From Gemmatimonadaceae bacterium (GTDB lineage: Bacteria; Gemmatimonadota; Gemmatimonadetes; Gemmatimonadales; Gemmatimonadaceae): DNA of 64,000 nucleotides. The notes below the pieces were generated by a model. It made no database searches, had not been told where the DNA came from, and saw nothing but the letters and a program-made list of their open reading frames with translations. The stretch covers positions 1 to 64,000 of the forward strand of contig JAICJQ010000005.1 of NCBI GenBank assembly GCA_025928335.1, read 5' to 3'. This document shows, piece by piece, positions 1 through 9,166 of the stretch (its first letter is position 1; every line of letters starts with the position of its first letter). Both the position numbers and the translations under genes were made by a program.

Positions 1-937
<937 letters not shown>

Positions 938-988
938 GGTTCACTGTGGAAGCAACGAGGGTGCCCTCTGGAACCGCCAATCCGGCAG

Positions 989-1026
989 AAAAAAACGCGC
1001 CGGATGGCGAGAAACCATCCGGCGCG
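989..1026 (-). terminator. Intrinsic terminator after the 1043-1504 gene
   Basis: A perfect 12-bp stem (CGCGCCGGATGG at 996-1007 with its complement at 1015-1026) and a 7-base loop are followed, reading the minus strand, by seven U residues (989-995). It lies 17 bases after the stop of the small secreted protein and upstream of clpB, so the two are probably separate transcripts. Confidence 0.9.
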
Positions 1027-1042
1027 CACCACTTTGTCTCGA

Positions 1043-1504
1043 CTACTTCCGATAGTAAATGCGTCGTGTTCCAGCCAACACACCGTCCACGAAATACTGA
1101 ACGACGTACGTGCCCGAGGCCGGTTCACGTACGCCCGGCGGCGGCCACTGCGCCTCGTACTCGCCACAACTCAACCGAAGACTGTTGAGCGGGCTCCCGT
1201 TCATCGAGCTGCTTGCTCCCGATGTGGCGGTCAGCGCTGGTCCATACAGGATCGGCGGAACGACTGGCTGCGCCAGAATGTTCATGACCCGCATGGTGAC
1301 CACGTGCGTTTCACTTGTACTGCCGCCCGAACAGTCGACCGTAAAGCGGATCTTCGTGTCGGGGTTGAAGGGATTCGGGTAATTCTTCCCGAGTGAACCC
1401 TTTGCACCTTGCTCTCGGGGCTTCTGTTCCTGCCCCGCCGCATTCTTTGGCGACATCGCACAAAGGGCGAGCACGAGCAACGGTGCTGCCCAGCGGTGGA
1501 ACAT
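1043..1504 (-). CDS. Secreted mini-protein consisting of one T9SS/FlgD-type sorting domain
   Basis: A protein of 153 residues. Residues 1-25 form a Sec signal peptide (hydrophobic core LLVLALCAM, cleavage near AAGQ). The rest is essentially one domain of the type that usually ends large secreted proteins: GKNYPNPFNPDTKIRF at about residues 38-53, then a beta-rich stretch and the closing ASGTYVVQYFVDG...RRIYYRK. The motif is typical of the type A C-terminal sorting domain (T9SS) and the related FlgD-like Ig fold. Two cysteines (in VDCSGG and LSCGEY) could form a disulfide. No cargo domain precedes it, which is unusual. GGAGA lies five bases before the ATG. It has its own candidate promoter and a strong terminator, so it is likely monocistronic. 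Function unknown. Confidence 0.75.
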   Translation of the reverse strand: MFHRWAAPLLVLALCAMSPKNAAGQEQKPREQGAKGSLGKNYPNPFNPDTKIRFTVDCSGGSTSETHVVTMRVMNILAQPVVPPILYGPALTATSGASSSMNGSPLNSLRLSCGEYEAQWPPPGVREPASGTYVVQYFVDGVLAGTRRIYYRK

Positions 1505-1581
1505 GGTTTCTCCGCGCTAACGAAACAGGACCGTTACAAGAGCTCCTGAATGGGTTGATAGGGATGCTGCCGTTCGCATCA

Positions 1582-1610
1582 AAATTAGGTTGCGGTCAAC
1601 GGTGCGTCAA
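1582..1610 (-). promoter_or_regulatory. Candidate sigma-70-type promoter for the 1043-1504 gene
   Basis: On the minus strand TTGACG (1610-1605) is separated by 17 bases from TAATTT (1587-1582), about 80 bases upstream of the ATG at 1504. The -35 match is good; the -10 match is only three of six but keeps the key A2 and T6. It lies in the gap after selB, consistent with independent transcription. Confidence 0.4.
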
Positions 1611-1647
1611 GCGAACAGTAGCGTGGACTACTATGCCACATAGGAAT

Positions 1648-3477
1648 TTACATGCCACGCCACACCCGCCCCGTCGGTCCTCGAACCGTGTGTCCAACCT
1701 TGTCAAAGTACTCCAACAACGGAATCAAGTACTTACGCGAGATCCCGAGGCCCTCGCGAAGGGCCGAAGGGTTCACCTCCTGACCGCTCGACAGTAACTC
1801 CCGCACGCGGTTAATAAGTAACGTGAGATGCTTTAGCGTATAGTACCGATTATGCTCGACTTGTACTATTTCACCTCGTCTCTCCAGATACCGTGCGACC
1901 GCCGCAACAGGTGTAGCGAACTCCTGCGACAGTTCCTCCGTCGTCGGAGGCTCAATCCCAGCCCGATCCAAGGCGCCTAACAGGGCTGAGGCAAGCCGCT
2001 GTCCGGCCTCGTCCAGCTGAGGCTGCCATTGAGCAAGACGAACGATCCCTCCCGCGGACACCAAGGACCCCGCCCGCGCCTCGGCTTCCAGGGCAGCGTC
2101 CACGACCGCTGGATGGCCCTTGAGGCGGCTCCGCAGTAGCTGGGTGGCCATTCCCGGCTCCAGAGGCTCGGCGGCGTGAAACTCACTCACGGCGGATCTT
2201 AACGCGCCGCGGAGATCATCCAGAACGGCCCGCGCGGCAACGCGACCGCCGAGCAACTCGACCGACGGCGTATTTGCGACGAGATCCATCACCGTGGCGG
2301 CCGATAGTCCCAGTCGGACAGGCAGCTCGGATACCTCGACTCCAAGCGTCGAGGCCTCCTGGATCATTCGCTCCAACCGCGCCGTTGCGGACAGGCCCGG
2401 CTCCCAGGGACGCGCACGACGCGGCGGGTATGGGTCGGTGATCATTCCGCCACCGATCGTGTTGAGGGGCGACGTCGTCCGCAGTACAAAACGATCGCCG
2501 GCCCGAAGCACGACGGGCTCGTCGAACGACAATCGAGCAGCAAATGGTGCCCCCTCGGTCACGACCTTCGCGACGACACGCGCCCCGACCTCGCTCGTGC
2601 CCACGTGGAAACGCACCCGCGTGCGCGGGCGCAACCCAGCCGCGACGCCGGGCAGCACGCTCACGTCGGCGCGGGCCAGCGTCGTGGGACGCCAAGCGGG
2701 ATCGTCGACCAACACCGAACCGCGAGGCACCTCTACCGGCTCGACGCCAACGAGGGCGATCGCCGTTCGCGCACCAGGGACAGCGGCCTGCGTGACGCGG
2801 CCGTGCGTTTGAATCCCGCGCGCTCGAGCGACCGCGTTCGTCGGAAGGATGCGCACTGACTCGTCTTTCTCGAGCCGGCCGGACCACACGGTTCCCGTGA
2901 CGACCGTACCCGTCCCTTTCACACTGAACGACCGGTCCACGGGCAGGCGGAACACATCTTCGTCGCTCCGGGGCGCGACACGGCGTACCGCACCGACGAG
3001 TGCCGCGCGCAGATCGTCGATGCCTTTGCCTGTTTTCGCCGACGTCGCGATGATGGGAGCGCCGGGAAGTATGCCGGCGGTCGTCTCGCGAACCTCGTCC
3101 TCGACGAGTGCGAGCCACTCTTCGTCGACGAGATCGACCTTCGTCAACGCGATAACCCCGGCGTGAACGCCGAGCAGGTCGAGGATCGCGATATGCTCAC
3201 GCGTCTGCGGCATAATGCCTTCGTCGGCGGCGACGACGAGCAACGCCAGATCGACGCCCGTCGCTCCGGCTACCATCGTCCGCACGAATGCTTCATGGCC
3301 CGGCACGTCGACGACGCCGACGATACCCGCGTCGCCGAGATCCAGTGGAGCAAACCCGAGCTCGATCGTGATACCTCGGCGCTTCTCCTCCGGCAGACGA
3401 TCGGTATCAACGCCGGTGAGGCGATGGACGAGCGTCGTCTTTCCGTGGTCGATGTGACCGGCGGTGCCGAGGATCAC
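1648..3477 (-). CDS. selB: Selenocysteine-specific elongation factor SelB
   Basis: A GTPase that delivers Sec-tRNA(Sec) to UGA codons marked by a SECIS hairpin. The start region has [15 protein letters not shown] (G1 loop, residues 2-16), then [10 protein letters not shown] (switch I), VDVPGHE (G3) and ALTKVDL (G4). EF-Tu-like domains 2 and 3 follow, then a C-terminal array of winged helices ending [15 protein letters not shown]...RTGRVW-like, typical of the mRNA-binding part. The length of 609 residues fits the family (about 600-640). I choose the GTG at 3477 because it shares a GTGA overlap with the recO stop and puts the G-domain at the very N terminus, as in other SelBs; a longer reading from 3507 is possible. 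No selA, selC, selD or UGA-containing selenoprotein was seen in the window. Confidence 0.93.
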   Translation of the reverse strand: MILGTAGHIDHGKTTLVHRLTGVDTDRLPEEKRRGITIELGFAPLDLGDAGIVGVVDVPGHEAFVRTMVAGATGVDLALLVVAADEGIMPQTREHIAILDLLGVHAGVIALTKVDLVDEEWLALVEDEVRETTAGILPGAPIIATSAKTGKGIDDLRAALVGAVRRVAPRSDEDVFRLPVDRSFSVKGTGTVVTGTVWSGRLEKDESVRILPTNAVARARGIQTHGRVTQAAVPGARTAIALVGVEPVEVPRGSVLVDDPAWRPTTLARADVSVLPGVAAGLRPRTRVRFHVGTSEVGARVVAKVVTEGAPFAARLSFDEPVVLRAGDRFVLRTTSPLNTIGGGMITDPYPPRRARPWEPGLSATARLERMIQEASTLGVEVSELPVRLGLSAATVMDLVANTPSVELLGGRVAARAVLDDLRGALRSAVSEFHAAEPLEPGMATQLLRSRLKGHPAVVDAALEAEARAGSLVSAGGIVRLAQWQPQLDEAGQRLASALLGALDRAGIEPPTTEELSQEFATPVAAVARYLERRGEIVQVEHNRYYTLKHLTLLINRVRELLSSGQEVNPSALREGLGISRKYLIPLLEYFDKVGHTVRGPTGRVWRGM

Positions 3478-4238
3478 GCCTTCACACCCCACGAATCCTG
3501 CTCCCACACATCGAACGCGCGAAGCGGACGGTTGTCATCCAGGTGCTCACGCACGAACTCTCGAAGCAACCGCTGGTGGGCGCGCACGTCGTTCGGCTCC
3601 GACAGCGGATGTGGCTCGCCGCTGAGCCAATCGCGCAGCGCGCCGCGCGCCGACGCCGGCAGCGTTCGACCCGCTCGGCTCAAGTGAGCGCATCGCGCAC
3701 ACAGCGAACCGCCCGCCGGATGACTGAACATCGCCGGCGCCTCGGCGTCGATCGTCGCATGGCACTCGGCGCATGCATCAACGGTCGGTGCGACGCCCAG
3801 CTCGGCAAGAATGCGCCAGGCCGCGGCGAGCGCGATGTCGCGCACCCGATCCTCGCCGGCCGACGAGAGCTCGTCGAGCGCGGCGGCGACGGCGTCGTAC
3901 AGGGCGGGATCCGCGTCGTCCCGCGCGAAGCGGAGCGTGAGCTCGGCGACGGTGCTCGCCGCCGTGAACCGCGACAATTGCGCGGCGAGCTGCGGGCGGG
4001 CTCGCGCGACGTCAAAGCCGCTGAGCGTGTCGAGGTCCCGCCCCGTTTTCATCTGCAATTCGGCCGTTCCTTCGGCATAAAGATCCAGCGCGGCGCCGAA
4101 GCGCTTCTGCGAACGCTTCGCGCCGCGCGCCAACACCGATCGTACGCCGGCGTCACGCGTCACCAGCTTGAGAATCCGCGACGACTCGAGGTAATCGAAC
4201 GCATGGAGCACGATCGCTTCCGTGACGACCAGTGTCAT
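3474..4238 (-). CDS. recO: DNA repair protein RecO
   Basis: A mediator that helps load RecA onto SSB-coated DNA in the RecFOR pathway and anneals strands. The protein is 254 residues (usual length about 240-260). It begins with the OB-fold (VTEAIVLHAFDYLESSRILKLVT, split here as family signature near residues 5-27) and continues with the helical domain. Near residues 155-190 there is a four-cysteine zinc finger: CAEC...CARC. It overlaps selB by four bases (GTGA), so the two are probably co-translated. The preceding 76-base gap to btuB holds an octamer tandem repeat and no obvious promoter. Confidence 0.92.
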   Translation of the reverse strand: MTLVVTEAIVLHAFDYLESSRILKLVTRDAGVRSVLARGAKRSQKRFGAALDLYAEGTAELQMKTGRDLDTLSGFDVARARPQLAAQLSRFTAASTVAELTLRFARDDADPALYDAVAAALDELSSAGEDRVRDIALAAAWRILAELGVAPTVDACAECHATIDAEAPAMFSHPAGGSLCARCAHLSRAGRTLPASARGALRDWLSGEPHPLSEPNDVRAHQRLLREFVREHLDDNRPLRAFDVWEQDSWGVKA

Positions 4239-4252
4239 CCGAGAAAGTTAGT

Positions 4253-4316
4253 CGAGCGACTCGGCGACTCGGCGACTCGGCGACTCGGCGACTCGGCGAC
4301 TCGGCGACTCGGCGCT
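4253..4316. repeat. Octamer tandem repeat (TCGGCGAC)n between btuB and recO
   Basis: Six exact copies of TCGGCGAC occupy 4261-4308, flanked by one degenerate copy on each side. The last bases run into the btuB stop codon at 4315-4317. An exact octamer array of this kind is prone to slippage and probably varies in copy number. Related short units occur at about 10303-10330 and 57764-57790. Confidence 0.95.
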
Positions 4317-6279
4317 AAAAGCTTGTGCGCGCTCCGATCAAAAGGGTCCGGCGCGGACTGAGGAAGTTGAATACCGACGCGTATTGCGTGTCGAAGAGAT
4401 TCTCGGCGTGAAGCGTGAGCTCGGTCGTCGCGAACCGCGGGTTGAGGCGGGCGAGGGCGAGTGTCGCACCGACATCGGTGCGCGTGTACGCCGAGTCGAT
4501 GACGGCGACGAAGGGAAAGGGGCGGAAGTCGCGATCGCCGCGCTCGCCGACGCGAATGACGTGCACGTCGACGCTACCGATCGACGTCGTGTACGCGCCG
4601 CCGAGCGTCCATGATGTCGTTGGCCGCCGAATAAGACTCTGGCCCCGTAGGTAGAGGCCACTGGACGACGTATCGAAGCCGGGCGCGAGGACCTTGGTCT
4701 CGAGATGGGTGAGGTTTGCGTCGACGGTGAGCGCGCGGAAGGGTGTGTAGCGTACCTCGAATTCCCTGCCCTTCGCCGTCGCCAGCGCGACGTTGCAGTA
4801 GCTGGCGCCACAGGCCTTATCCGACCCGGTGTAGTCGATCATGTCGCGGAAGCGCTGATCGAAGTGCGTTACGCCCAGCTCGAGGCGGTCATCCGCGAGA
4901 CTCTGGCGGAATCCGACCTCCCAACTGCGCGTCCGCTCGGGACGCAGCGCATGGTTTCCGGTGACGAATCCGGTCGAGTAGTTCTCGAGGAACGTGGGCT
5001 CGCGGAACGCCGTGCCGACGGACGCCCGAATGCGCGACCCGCGCAGCGGGCTCCAACTTCCACCCACGCGGTACGTATCGAATTTGCCGAACCGCTCATT
5101 GTCATCGTGGCGCAAGCCGGCGGTGATCACGACCGCGGCGGGCAGCCGCGAGCTCAACTCGGCGTAGCCGGCGGCGTTGCGGCGCGCCGCCTCGAAGATC
5201 GACGAGAACTCCGACGTCCCGAACACGCTGTGGCTCTCGGACCGCTCGTCCTCCTGCTCCAACTGCGCGCCGGCGGTGAGGACCGTCGCATCGACGACCG
5301 GAATGTCGGCGCGGAGATCCGCCGATCGGCGACGCGTACGGTCGATCGAGACGTAATCGCCGCTCGACGGTTGATTGGAGCCGCCTGACGTCGAGTTCGA
5401 AGCGACGCTGAGGCGCGTCGTCACGCGGCCGAGCCGTCGTTCGAGCTCGGCGCCGAGCACGGTGCGTTCGAGGGTTTGGAAGGCGGCGCTGTCAACGATG
5501 TCGCCGCCACCATTCGTCGGAAAATGGTACGCCTCGTCGCCGTAGCGCGCCGAGAAGCGCAGATCCGTGTTGGCGTCGAGCGCGACATGCACCGCGCCGC
5601 TGCCGATGCTGTTGTGCAAGGCGTTGTTGATCGGATAAATCCCGCGGGTGTCGTGGCGCGCGACACCGAGCGACAGATCGCCGTTCGCGAATGGTCCGAG
5701 GACGGTCGCGTCGGCGTCGGTGGTTCCGTAGTTGCCGGTCCGCGCCGAGATGATGGTGCGCGCGGCGCCGTGGCCTCGACGGGTGAAGATCTGGATGACA
5801 CCGGTGACGGCATCGGCGCCATACAGCACACTCGCCGGCCCGCGGACGACTTCGATTCGTTCGATGTTGTCCGTGGTGAGCGAGCCGAAGTCGATCGCGC
5901 CGCCGGGATCATTCACCGCCACTCCATCGATGAGCACTTTGACATACTTGCTCTCGCCGCCGCGCACGAAGAGCGATGTGTTCCCGCCGAATGAACCGGT
6001 GCGCGCGAAGGTCACGCCGGGGAGCACTTCGAGGGCCGTGGAGAGCGACGTGATTCCGCGCAGTCGCAGCTGTTCGCCGGTGATGATGTCCACTGTGGCG
6101 GGAGACTCGTCGCGCCCGAGAGGCACGCGCGTCGCAGTGATGACCATGGGCGCGACTCGCGCCGTGTCCGGCTGCTGCGCAGTGAGACCCGAGGCAAAGG
6201 CCGTGGCGGTTGCAATGAGCAATGTGGATCGAGGGCGCATGAGAGGGACCGAGTCGAAGAGGGAAAAGCGACACGTCAT
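4315..6279 (-). CDS. btuB: TonB-dependent outer-membrane receptor, probable cobalamin receptor BtuB
   Basis: A ligand-gated outer-membrane channel of 654 residues. An N-terminal signal peptide ends near LTAQQ. A TonB-box-like segment (APMVITATR, about residues 43-51) follows, then the plug domain (TVDIITGEQLRLRG, IDGVAVNDPGG, VRGPASVLYGADAVTGVIQIFTRRG) and a 22-strand-type barrel ending RRTLLIGARTSF with a terminal Phe. I choose the ATG at 6279 because it forms an ATGA overlap with the btuD stop; an ATG at 6240 would give a tighter signal peptide. Receptor families overlap in sequence, so the cobalamin call rests mainly on position as last gene of a B12-riboswitch operon with btuF, btuC and btuD. 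Confidence 0.87.
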   Translation of the reverse strand: MTCRFSLFDSVPLMRPRSTLLIATATAFASGLTAQQPDTARVAPMVITATRVPLGRDESPATVDIITGEQLRLRGITSLSTALEVLPGVTFARTGSFGGNTSLFVRGGESKYVKVLIDGVAVNDPGGAIDFGSLTTDNIERIEVVRGPASVLYGADAVTGVIQIFTRRGHGAARTIISARTGNYGTTDADATVLGPFANGDLSLGVARHDTRGIYPINNALHNSIGSGAVHVALDANTDLRFSARYGDEAYHFPTNGGGDIVDSAAFQTLERTVLGAELERRLGRVTTRLSVASNSTSGGSNQPSSGDYVSIDRTRRRSADLRADIPVVDATVLTAGAQLEQEDERSESHSVFGTSEFSSIFEAARRNAAGYAELSSRLPAAVVITAGLRHDDNERFGKFDTYRVGGSWSPLRGSRIRASVGTAFREPTFLENYSTGFVTGNHALRPERTRSWEVGFRQSLADDRLELGVTHFDQRFRDMIDYTGSDKACGASYCNVALATAKGREFEVRYTPFRALTVDANLTHLETKVLAPGFDTSSSGLYLRGQSLIRRPTTSWTLGGAYTTSIGSVDVHVIRVGERGDRDFRPFPFVAVIDSAYTRTDVGATLALARLNPRFATTELTLHAENLFDTQYASVFNFLSPRRTLLIGARTSF

Positions 6280-7055
6280 CGTGATCGCCGGAGAACGAGG
6301 GTCGGAGTGCCGTCGACGGGGTCGGCGGCAATTGAAATGGGCCATTGGTACACGCGTTCGAGAACGCTTGGCTGCATGACGTCGCTCGGCGACCCGTCGG
6401 CGACGACGCGGCCGTGGTCGAGCAGCACCAGATGCGACGCGAACCGCGCGACGAGGTTGAGCTCGTGGCTGACGAGCAGAATCGTTTGGCCGGCGTGCGC
6501 CAGGCGCTCGAGCAGCTCAAACACCGCCATTTGATGGCCGATGTCGAGGAACGTGGTCGGTTCGTCGAGCACGAGCACGTCGCCGCCTTGTGCGAGCGCG
6601 CGCGCGAGGCGTACCCGCTGCCACTCGCCGCCGGAGAGTGTATCGACGCGCCGCTCGACGAGATCGTCGACGCCGGCGGTGCGCATTGCCTCGGCGATCG
6701 CCGTCTCGTCCACCGGACCGGCCACGTGCCACACGCCGAGATGCGGAAACCGGCCGATCGCGACGTAGTCGCTGACGAGTACAGGAAAGGTCAAATCCTC
6801 GCGCTGCGTGACGACGGCAACGCGACGCGCCAGCTCCGGACCGTCCAACTCATCCAGCGGTCGGCCGTCGACTGAGATGCGTCCCTGACGCAACGGAACC
6901 CGGCGAATCAAGCTCCGAACAATTGTGCTCTTCCCACTGCCATTCGGCCCCACCACAGCGGTGATTGCCCCGCGCGGCGTCGCCAGCGAGACACGGTCGA
7001 GCGCGTCACGTTCGGCGCCGGGATAGCGCACCGTCGCGCCGTCGAAGGAGATCAC
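6276..7055 (-). CDS. btuD: Cobalamin ABC importer, ATPase subunit
   Basis: The ATPase of a type II ABC importer, 259 residues, cytoplasmic face of the inner membrane. Walker A GPNGSGKST is near residues 30-38, Q-loop VVTQRED near 80, signature LSGGEWQRVRLARAL near 135, Walker B VLVLDEPTTFLD near 157, and switch histidine in LLVSHELN. The GTG at 7055 is chosen because it overlaps the btuC stop (GTGA) and removes a basic, non-homologous upstream extension. It overlaps btuB by four bases, so all four transport genes are probably translationally coupled. Siderophore importers have closely related ATPases; the riboswitch argues for cobalamin. Confidence 0.92.
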   Translation of the reverse strand: MISFDGATVRYPGAERDALDRVSLATPRGAITAVVGPNGSGKSTIVRSLIRRVPLRQGRISVDGRPLDELDGPELARRVAVVTQREDLTFPVLVSDYVAIGRFPHLGVWHVAGPVDETAIAEAMRTAGVDDLVERRVDTLSGGEWQRVRLARALAQGGDVLVLDEPTTFLDIGHQMAVFELLERLAHAGQTILLVSHELNLVARFASHLVLLDHGRVVADGSPSDVMQPSVLERVYQWPISIAADPVDGTPTLVLRRSR

Positions 7056-8023
7056 GTGAGCCGTCGCAGCTTGGCGAGAAAGAACGGCACGCCAACGAGC
7101 GCCGTGACGGCGCCGAGCGGCAATTCCGCGGGCGGTCGCAAAACGCGCCCGAGCAAATCGGCACTCACGACGAGCGTTGCGCCGATGAGCGCGCTGGCGA
7201 CGAGGAGCGATCGGTGCCTTCGCAGACCGAACGCGCGTGCGATGTGAGGCACGACGAGCCCGACAAACCCGACGAGCCCCGCGGCGGCAACGGTCGCCGC
7301 GGCGAGGAGCGACGAGACGAAGAACACGCGCCGAATTGCTGTGTCGACGTCGAGTCCCAAACCGGCCGCCGCGTCTTCGCCGAGGGCGAGCACATCGATC
7401 TGACGACCGAGTGTAAACAGCGCGCCGCCGCCCAAGACGAGATAACCCGACAGCACCGCGATTTGCGGCCAGGTGGCCTCGCCCACCGAACCCATCATCC
7501 ACCAGAGGGCGTTGCGGACAGTATTCGGCTCGGCATTGGCGAGAACGACCATGATCGCCGCGTTGGCAAATGCGCCGACGACAACACCGGCCATGAGGAG
7601 CACGCGCGGATCTCCGCGAGCGCCCGCCGCATGCGCTACCACGAACGCCGCCAGCACGGCGACGATCGCACCGGCGAAGGCGGCGAGGGGCAAAAACGCG
7701 CCGGTGACGCCGGCCGCCTGCGCCAGCACGGCGCCGACCGCTGCTCCGCCGGAGACGCCGAGGAGGTAGGGCTCGGCGAGCGGATTGCGCATCGTCCCCT
7801 GAAGCGCCGCGCCGGACATCCCGAGGCCCACGCCGACGAGAGACGCCATCACGACGCGTGGCAGCCGCAGCGCCCGGACGACGTAGGTGAGCTGGGTATC
7901 TCCCGTTCCACGCAGAGCATCCCAGATCGCTGATATAGGAACTGGAATTGTCCCGACGGCGATCGCGAGGATCGAGACGGCGGCGAGGACAACGCCAAGC
8001 AAGAGCCAGCGGCCCGTTGACAT
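7052..8023 (-). CDS. btuC: Cobalamin ABC importer, permease subunit (FecCD family)
   Basis: An integral inner-membrane permease of 323 residues with about ten hydrophobic segments. Family signatures are MRNPLAEPYLLGVSGGAAVGA near residues 75-95 (written here in two parts: MRNPLAEPYLLG and VSGGAAVGA) and GLVGFVGLVVPHIAR near 250, the region that contacts the ATPase. The ATG at 8023 lies one base after the btuF stop. Upstream open sequence in this frame is basic and lacks family character, so it is left out. It overlaps btuD by four bases. Confidence 0.93.
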   Translation of the reverse strand: MSTGRWLLLGVVLAAVSILAIAVGTIPVPISAIWDALRGTGDTQLTYVVRALRLPRVVMASLVGVGLGMSGAALQGTMRNPLAEPYLLGVSGGAAVGAVLAQAAGVTGAFLPLAAFAGAIVAVLAAFVVAHAAGARGDPRVLLMAGVVVGAFANAAIMVVLANAEPNTVRNALWWMMGSVGEATWPQIAVLSGYLVLGGGALFTLGRQIDVLALGEDAAAGLGLDVDTAIRRVFFVSSLLAAATVAAAGLVGFVGLVVPHIARAFGLRRHRSLLVASALIGATLVVSADLLGRVLRPPAELPLGAVTALVGVPFFLAKLRRLT

Positions 8024-8024
8024 G

Positions 8025-8969
8025 TCAGTGCACCACGCCGGGATGAAGGAGATCGGCGAGGGAGCGCGCGGCGGCGCCGAGCGTGACCGACGGACGCCCG
8101 ACGATCGTCGTGTCGAACACGAGAACGTGACCGCCCCGCACCGCGGGGACGGCCTGCCAGCGCGGGTCTGACCGAATGCTGGCCGCGGTGATCGGACTCG
8201 CCAGGACAAAGTCCGGGTTCCGGCGCACGACATCCTCGATGGTGACGATGCCGGACGGTCCCGGCAGATCGGCGTAGACGTTGCGACCACCGGCGATGTC
8301 GACCAACTCGTTCAGGAAGCTTCCGCCGCCGATCGTGATCAACGGCCTGTCCCATGTGTGGAAGAACACCGTGGGACGCGGCAGCGTCTCCGTCGCCGCG
8401 CGAACGCGATCGAGTGTGGCGCGCACGGAGTCGACGACGGTCGCGGCTTGTGCCGAATCGCGCGTCAGGCGACCAAGCAAGCGCGTGTCACGCTCGAATT
8501 GTGCGATGCTGTCGATACGGAGTGCGGCGGTGGCGATTCCGGCTTGCCGAAGACGATCCGCGGCCGCGCGATTATCCTGGCTCGCGTAGAGCACGACGAG
8601 GTCCGGCCTGGCGCCGATGATCGCTTCGACATTCGGGCGTAGCGCGGCGCCGAGGCTTGGCACGGCGATCGCCGATTCGGGGAAGGCGTCGTACATGGAA
8701 CGGCCAACGACGCGCGATCCCGCGCCGATGGCGAAGAGCACTTCGGTCGTCGTCGGGTTGAGCGAGACGATGCGTCGTGGTGCCGCGGCAATCGTCACCG
8801 GAGCGCCGAAGTCGTCTCGCACGGCGGCGACGTCGCGCTGCTCGGCGCGGTGACACGCGCCAAGCAACGACGCGCCGACGAATAGCGCGCGACATAAAAA
8901 CACGGGCATTCTGCCTGAGGAGAATGCCCGCGGTGCGAGACACGCCGACGATCGCGTCGGAATATCCAC
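8025..8969 (-). CDS. btuF: Cobalamin-binding (lipo)protein BtuF
   Basis: Substrate-binding component of the importer. The family segment RIVSLNPTTTEVLFAIG is at about residues 65-81, then DLVVLYASQDN and PRPTVFFHTWDRPLITIGGGSFLNEL, typical of the cluster A-3 fold. A lipobox LLGAC sits near residue 39. Two starts compete. GTG 8969 has a strong Shine-Dalgarno (GAGGA three bases upstream) but leaves a long tail before the signal peptide. ATG 8909 gives a standard 19-residue lipoprotein signal, has weak ribosome-binding sequence, and lies in the 3' arm of a terminator-like hairpin. I list the GTG but the mature protein is the same. Confidence 0.88.
   Translation of the reverse strand: MDIPTRSSACLAPRAFSSGRMPVFLCRALFVGASLLGACHRAEQRDVAAVRDDFGAPVTIAAAPRRIVSLNPTTTEVLFAIGAGSRVVGRSMYDAFPESAIAVPSLGAALRPNVEAIIGARPDLVVLYASQDNRAAADRLRQAGIATAALRIDSIAQFERDTRLLGRLTRDSAQAATVVDSVRATLDRVRAATETLPRPTVFFHTWDRPLITIGGGSFLNELVDIAGGRNVYADLPGPSGIVTIEDVVRRNPDFVLASPITAASIRSDPRWQAVPAVRGGHVLVFDTTIVGRPSVTLGAAARSLADLLHPGVVH
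8896..8930 (-). terminator. Terminator-like hairpin in the btuF leader or first codons
   Basis: A perfect 10-bp stem (8921-8930 with 8903-8912) with an 8-base loop is followed on the minus strand by GUGUUUUUAUG. It sits 70-100 bases past the B12 aptamer, where a riboswitch expression platform would be. If it terminates transcription, btuF would start at or after ATG 8909. If btuF starts at GTG 8969, the hairpin lies inside the coding region. Confidence 0.55.
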
Positions 8970-8972
8970 CAG

Positions 8973-8986
8973 TCCTCCCCCGAGGA
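8973..8986 (-). promoter_or_regulatory. Small hairpin hiding the btuF Shine-Dalgarno
   Basis: On the minus strand TCCTC-GGGG-GAGGA can fold into a 5-bp stem with a GGGG loop. Its 3' arm is the Shine-Dalgarno of GTG 8969. A G-rich loop downstream of the aptamer could make the long-range kissing contact with a C-rich loop of the aptamer (a CCCC stretch occurs there), a known way cobalamin riboswitches block translation. The pairing is inferred, not computed. Confidence 0.5.
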
Positions 8987-9000
8987 TCTGTGAAACAGTG

Positions 9001-9146
9001 GTGCGAACGGGGTCGTCTCCTGGCTCCGGGCTGCGGCGCTCCCCTTCCCGGCACTCAGCCAGTGGGATGATGAGCTCGCGTAGAACGCCCGTTACAGTGG
9101 CGGGGCCGCACCGGTCTCACACCGGTTTCCGTGTCCCGCGTTCGCC
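9001..9146 (-). promoter_or_regulatory. Cobalamin (B12) riboswitch aptamer upstream of btuFCDB
   Basis: Read on the minus strand, the leader contains the conserved parts in order: CGGGACACGGAAACCGGTG, then AGACCGGTGCGGCCCCGCC and ACTGTAACGG, then CCACTGGCTGAGTGCCGGGAA, and finally the B12 box AGCCAGGAGACGACC. Outer pairing between GCGAACG (near 9145) and CGTTCGC (near 9009) closes the aptamer. It starts just after the stop of the 9167-10342 gene, so its promoter may lie within that gene's 3' end. Cobalamin binding should reduce expression of the uptake genes. Confidence 0.95.
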
Positions 9147-9166
9147 TTCAGTTGTCGAAGCGAAGT

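Noticed and set aside
1505-1647. tRNA(Sec) gene next to selB
   Set aside because: No cloverleaf or T-loop consensus was seen in this gap.
4253-4316. Possible CRISPR-like array
   Set aside because: The units are contiguous octamers without spacers and there are no cas genes.
6276-8969. Siderophore importer instead of cobalamin importer
   Set aside because: Sequence alone cannot separate them, but the operon starts with a clear cobalamin riboswitch.
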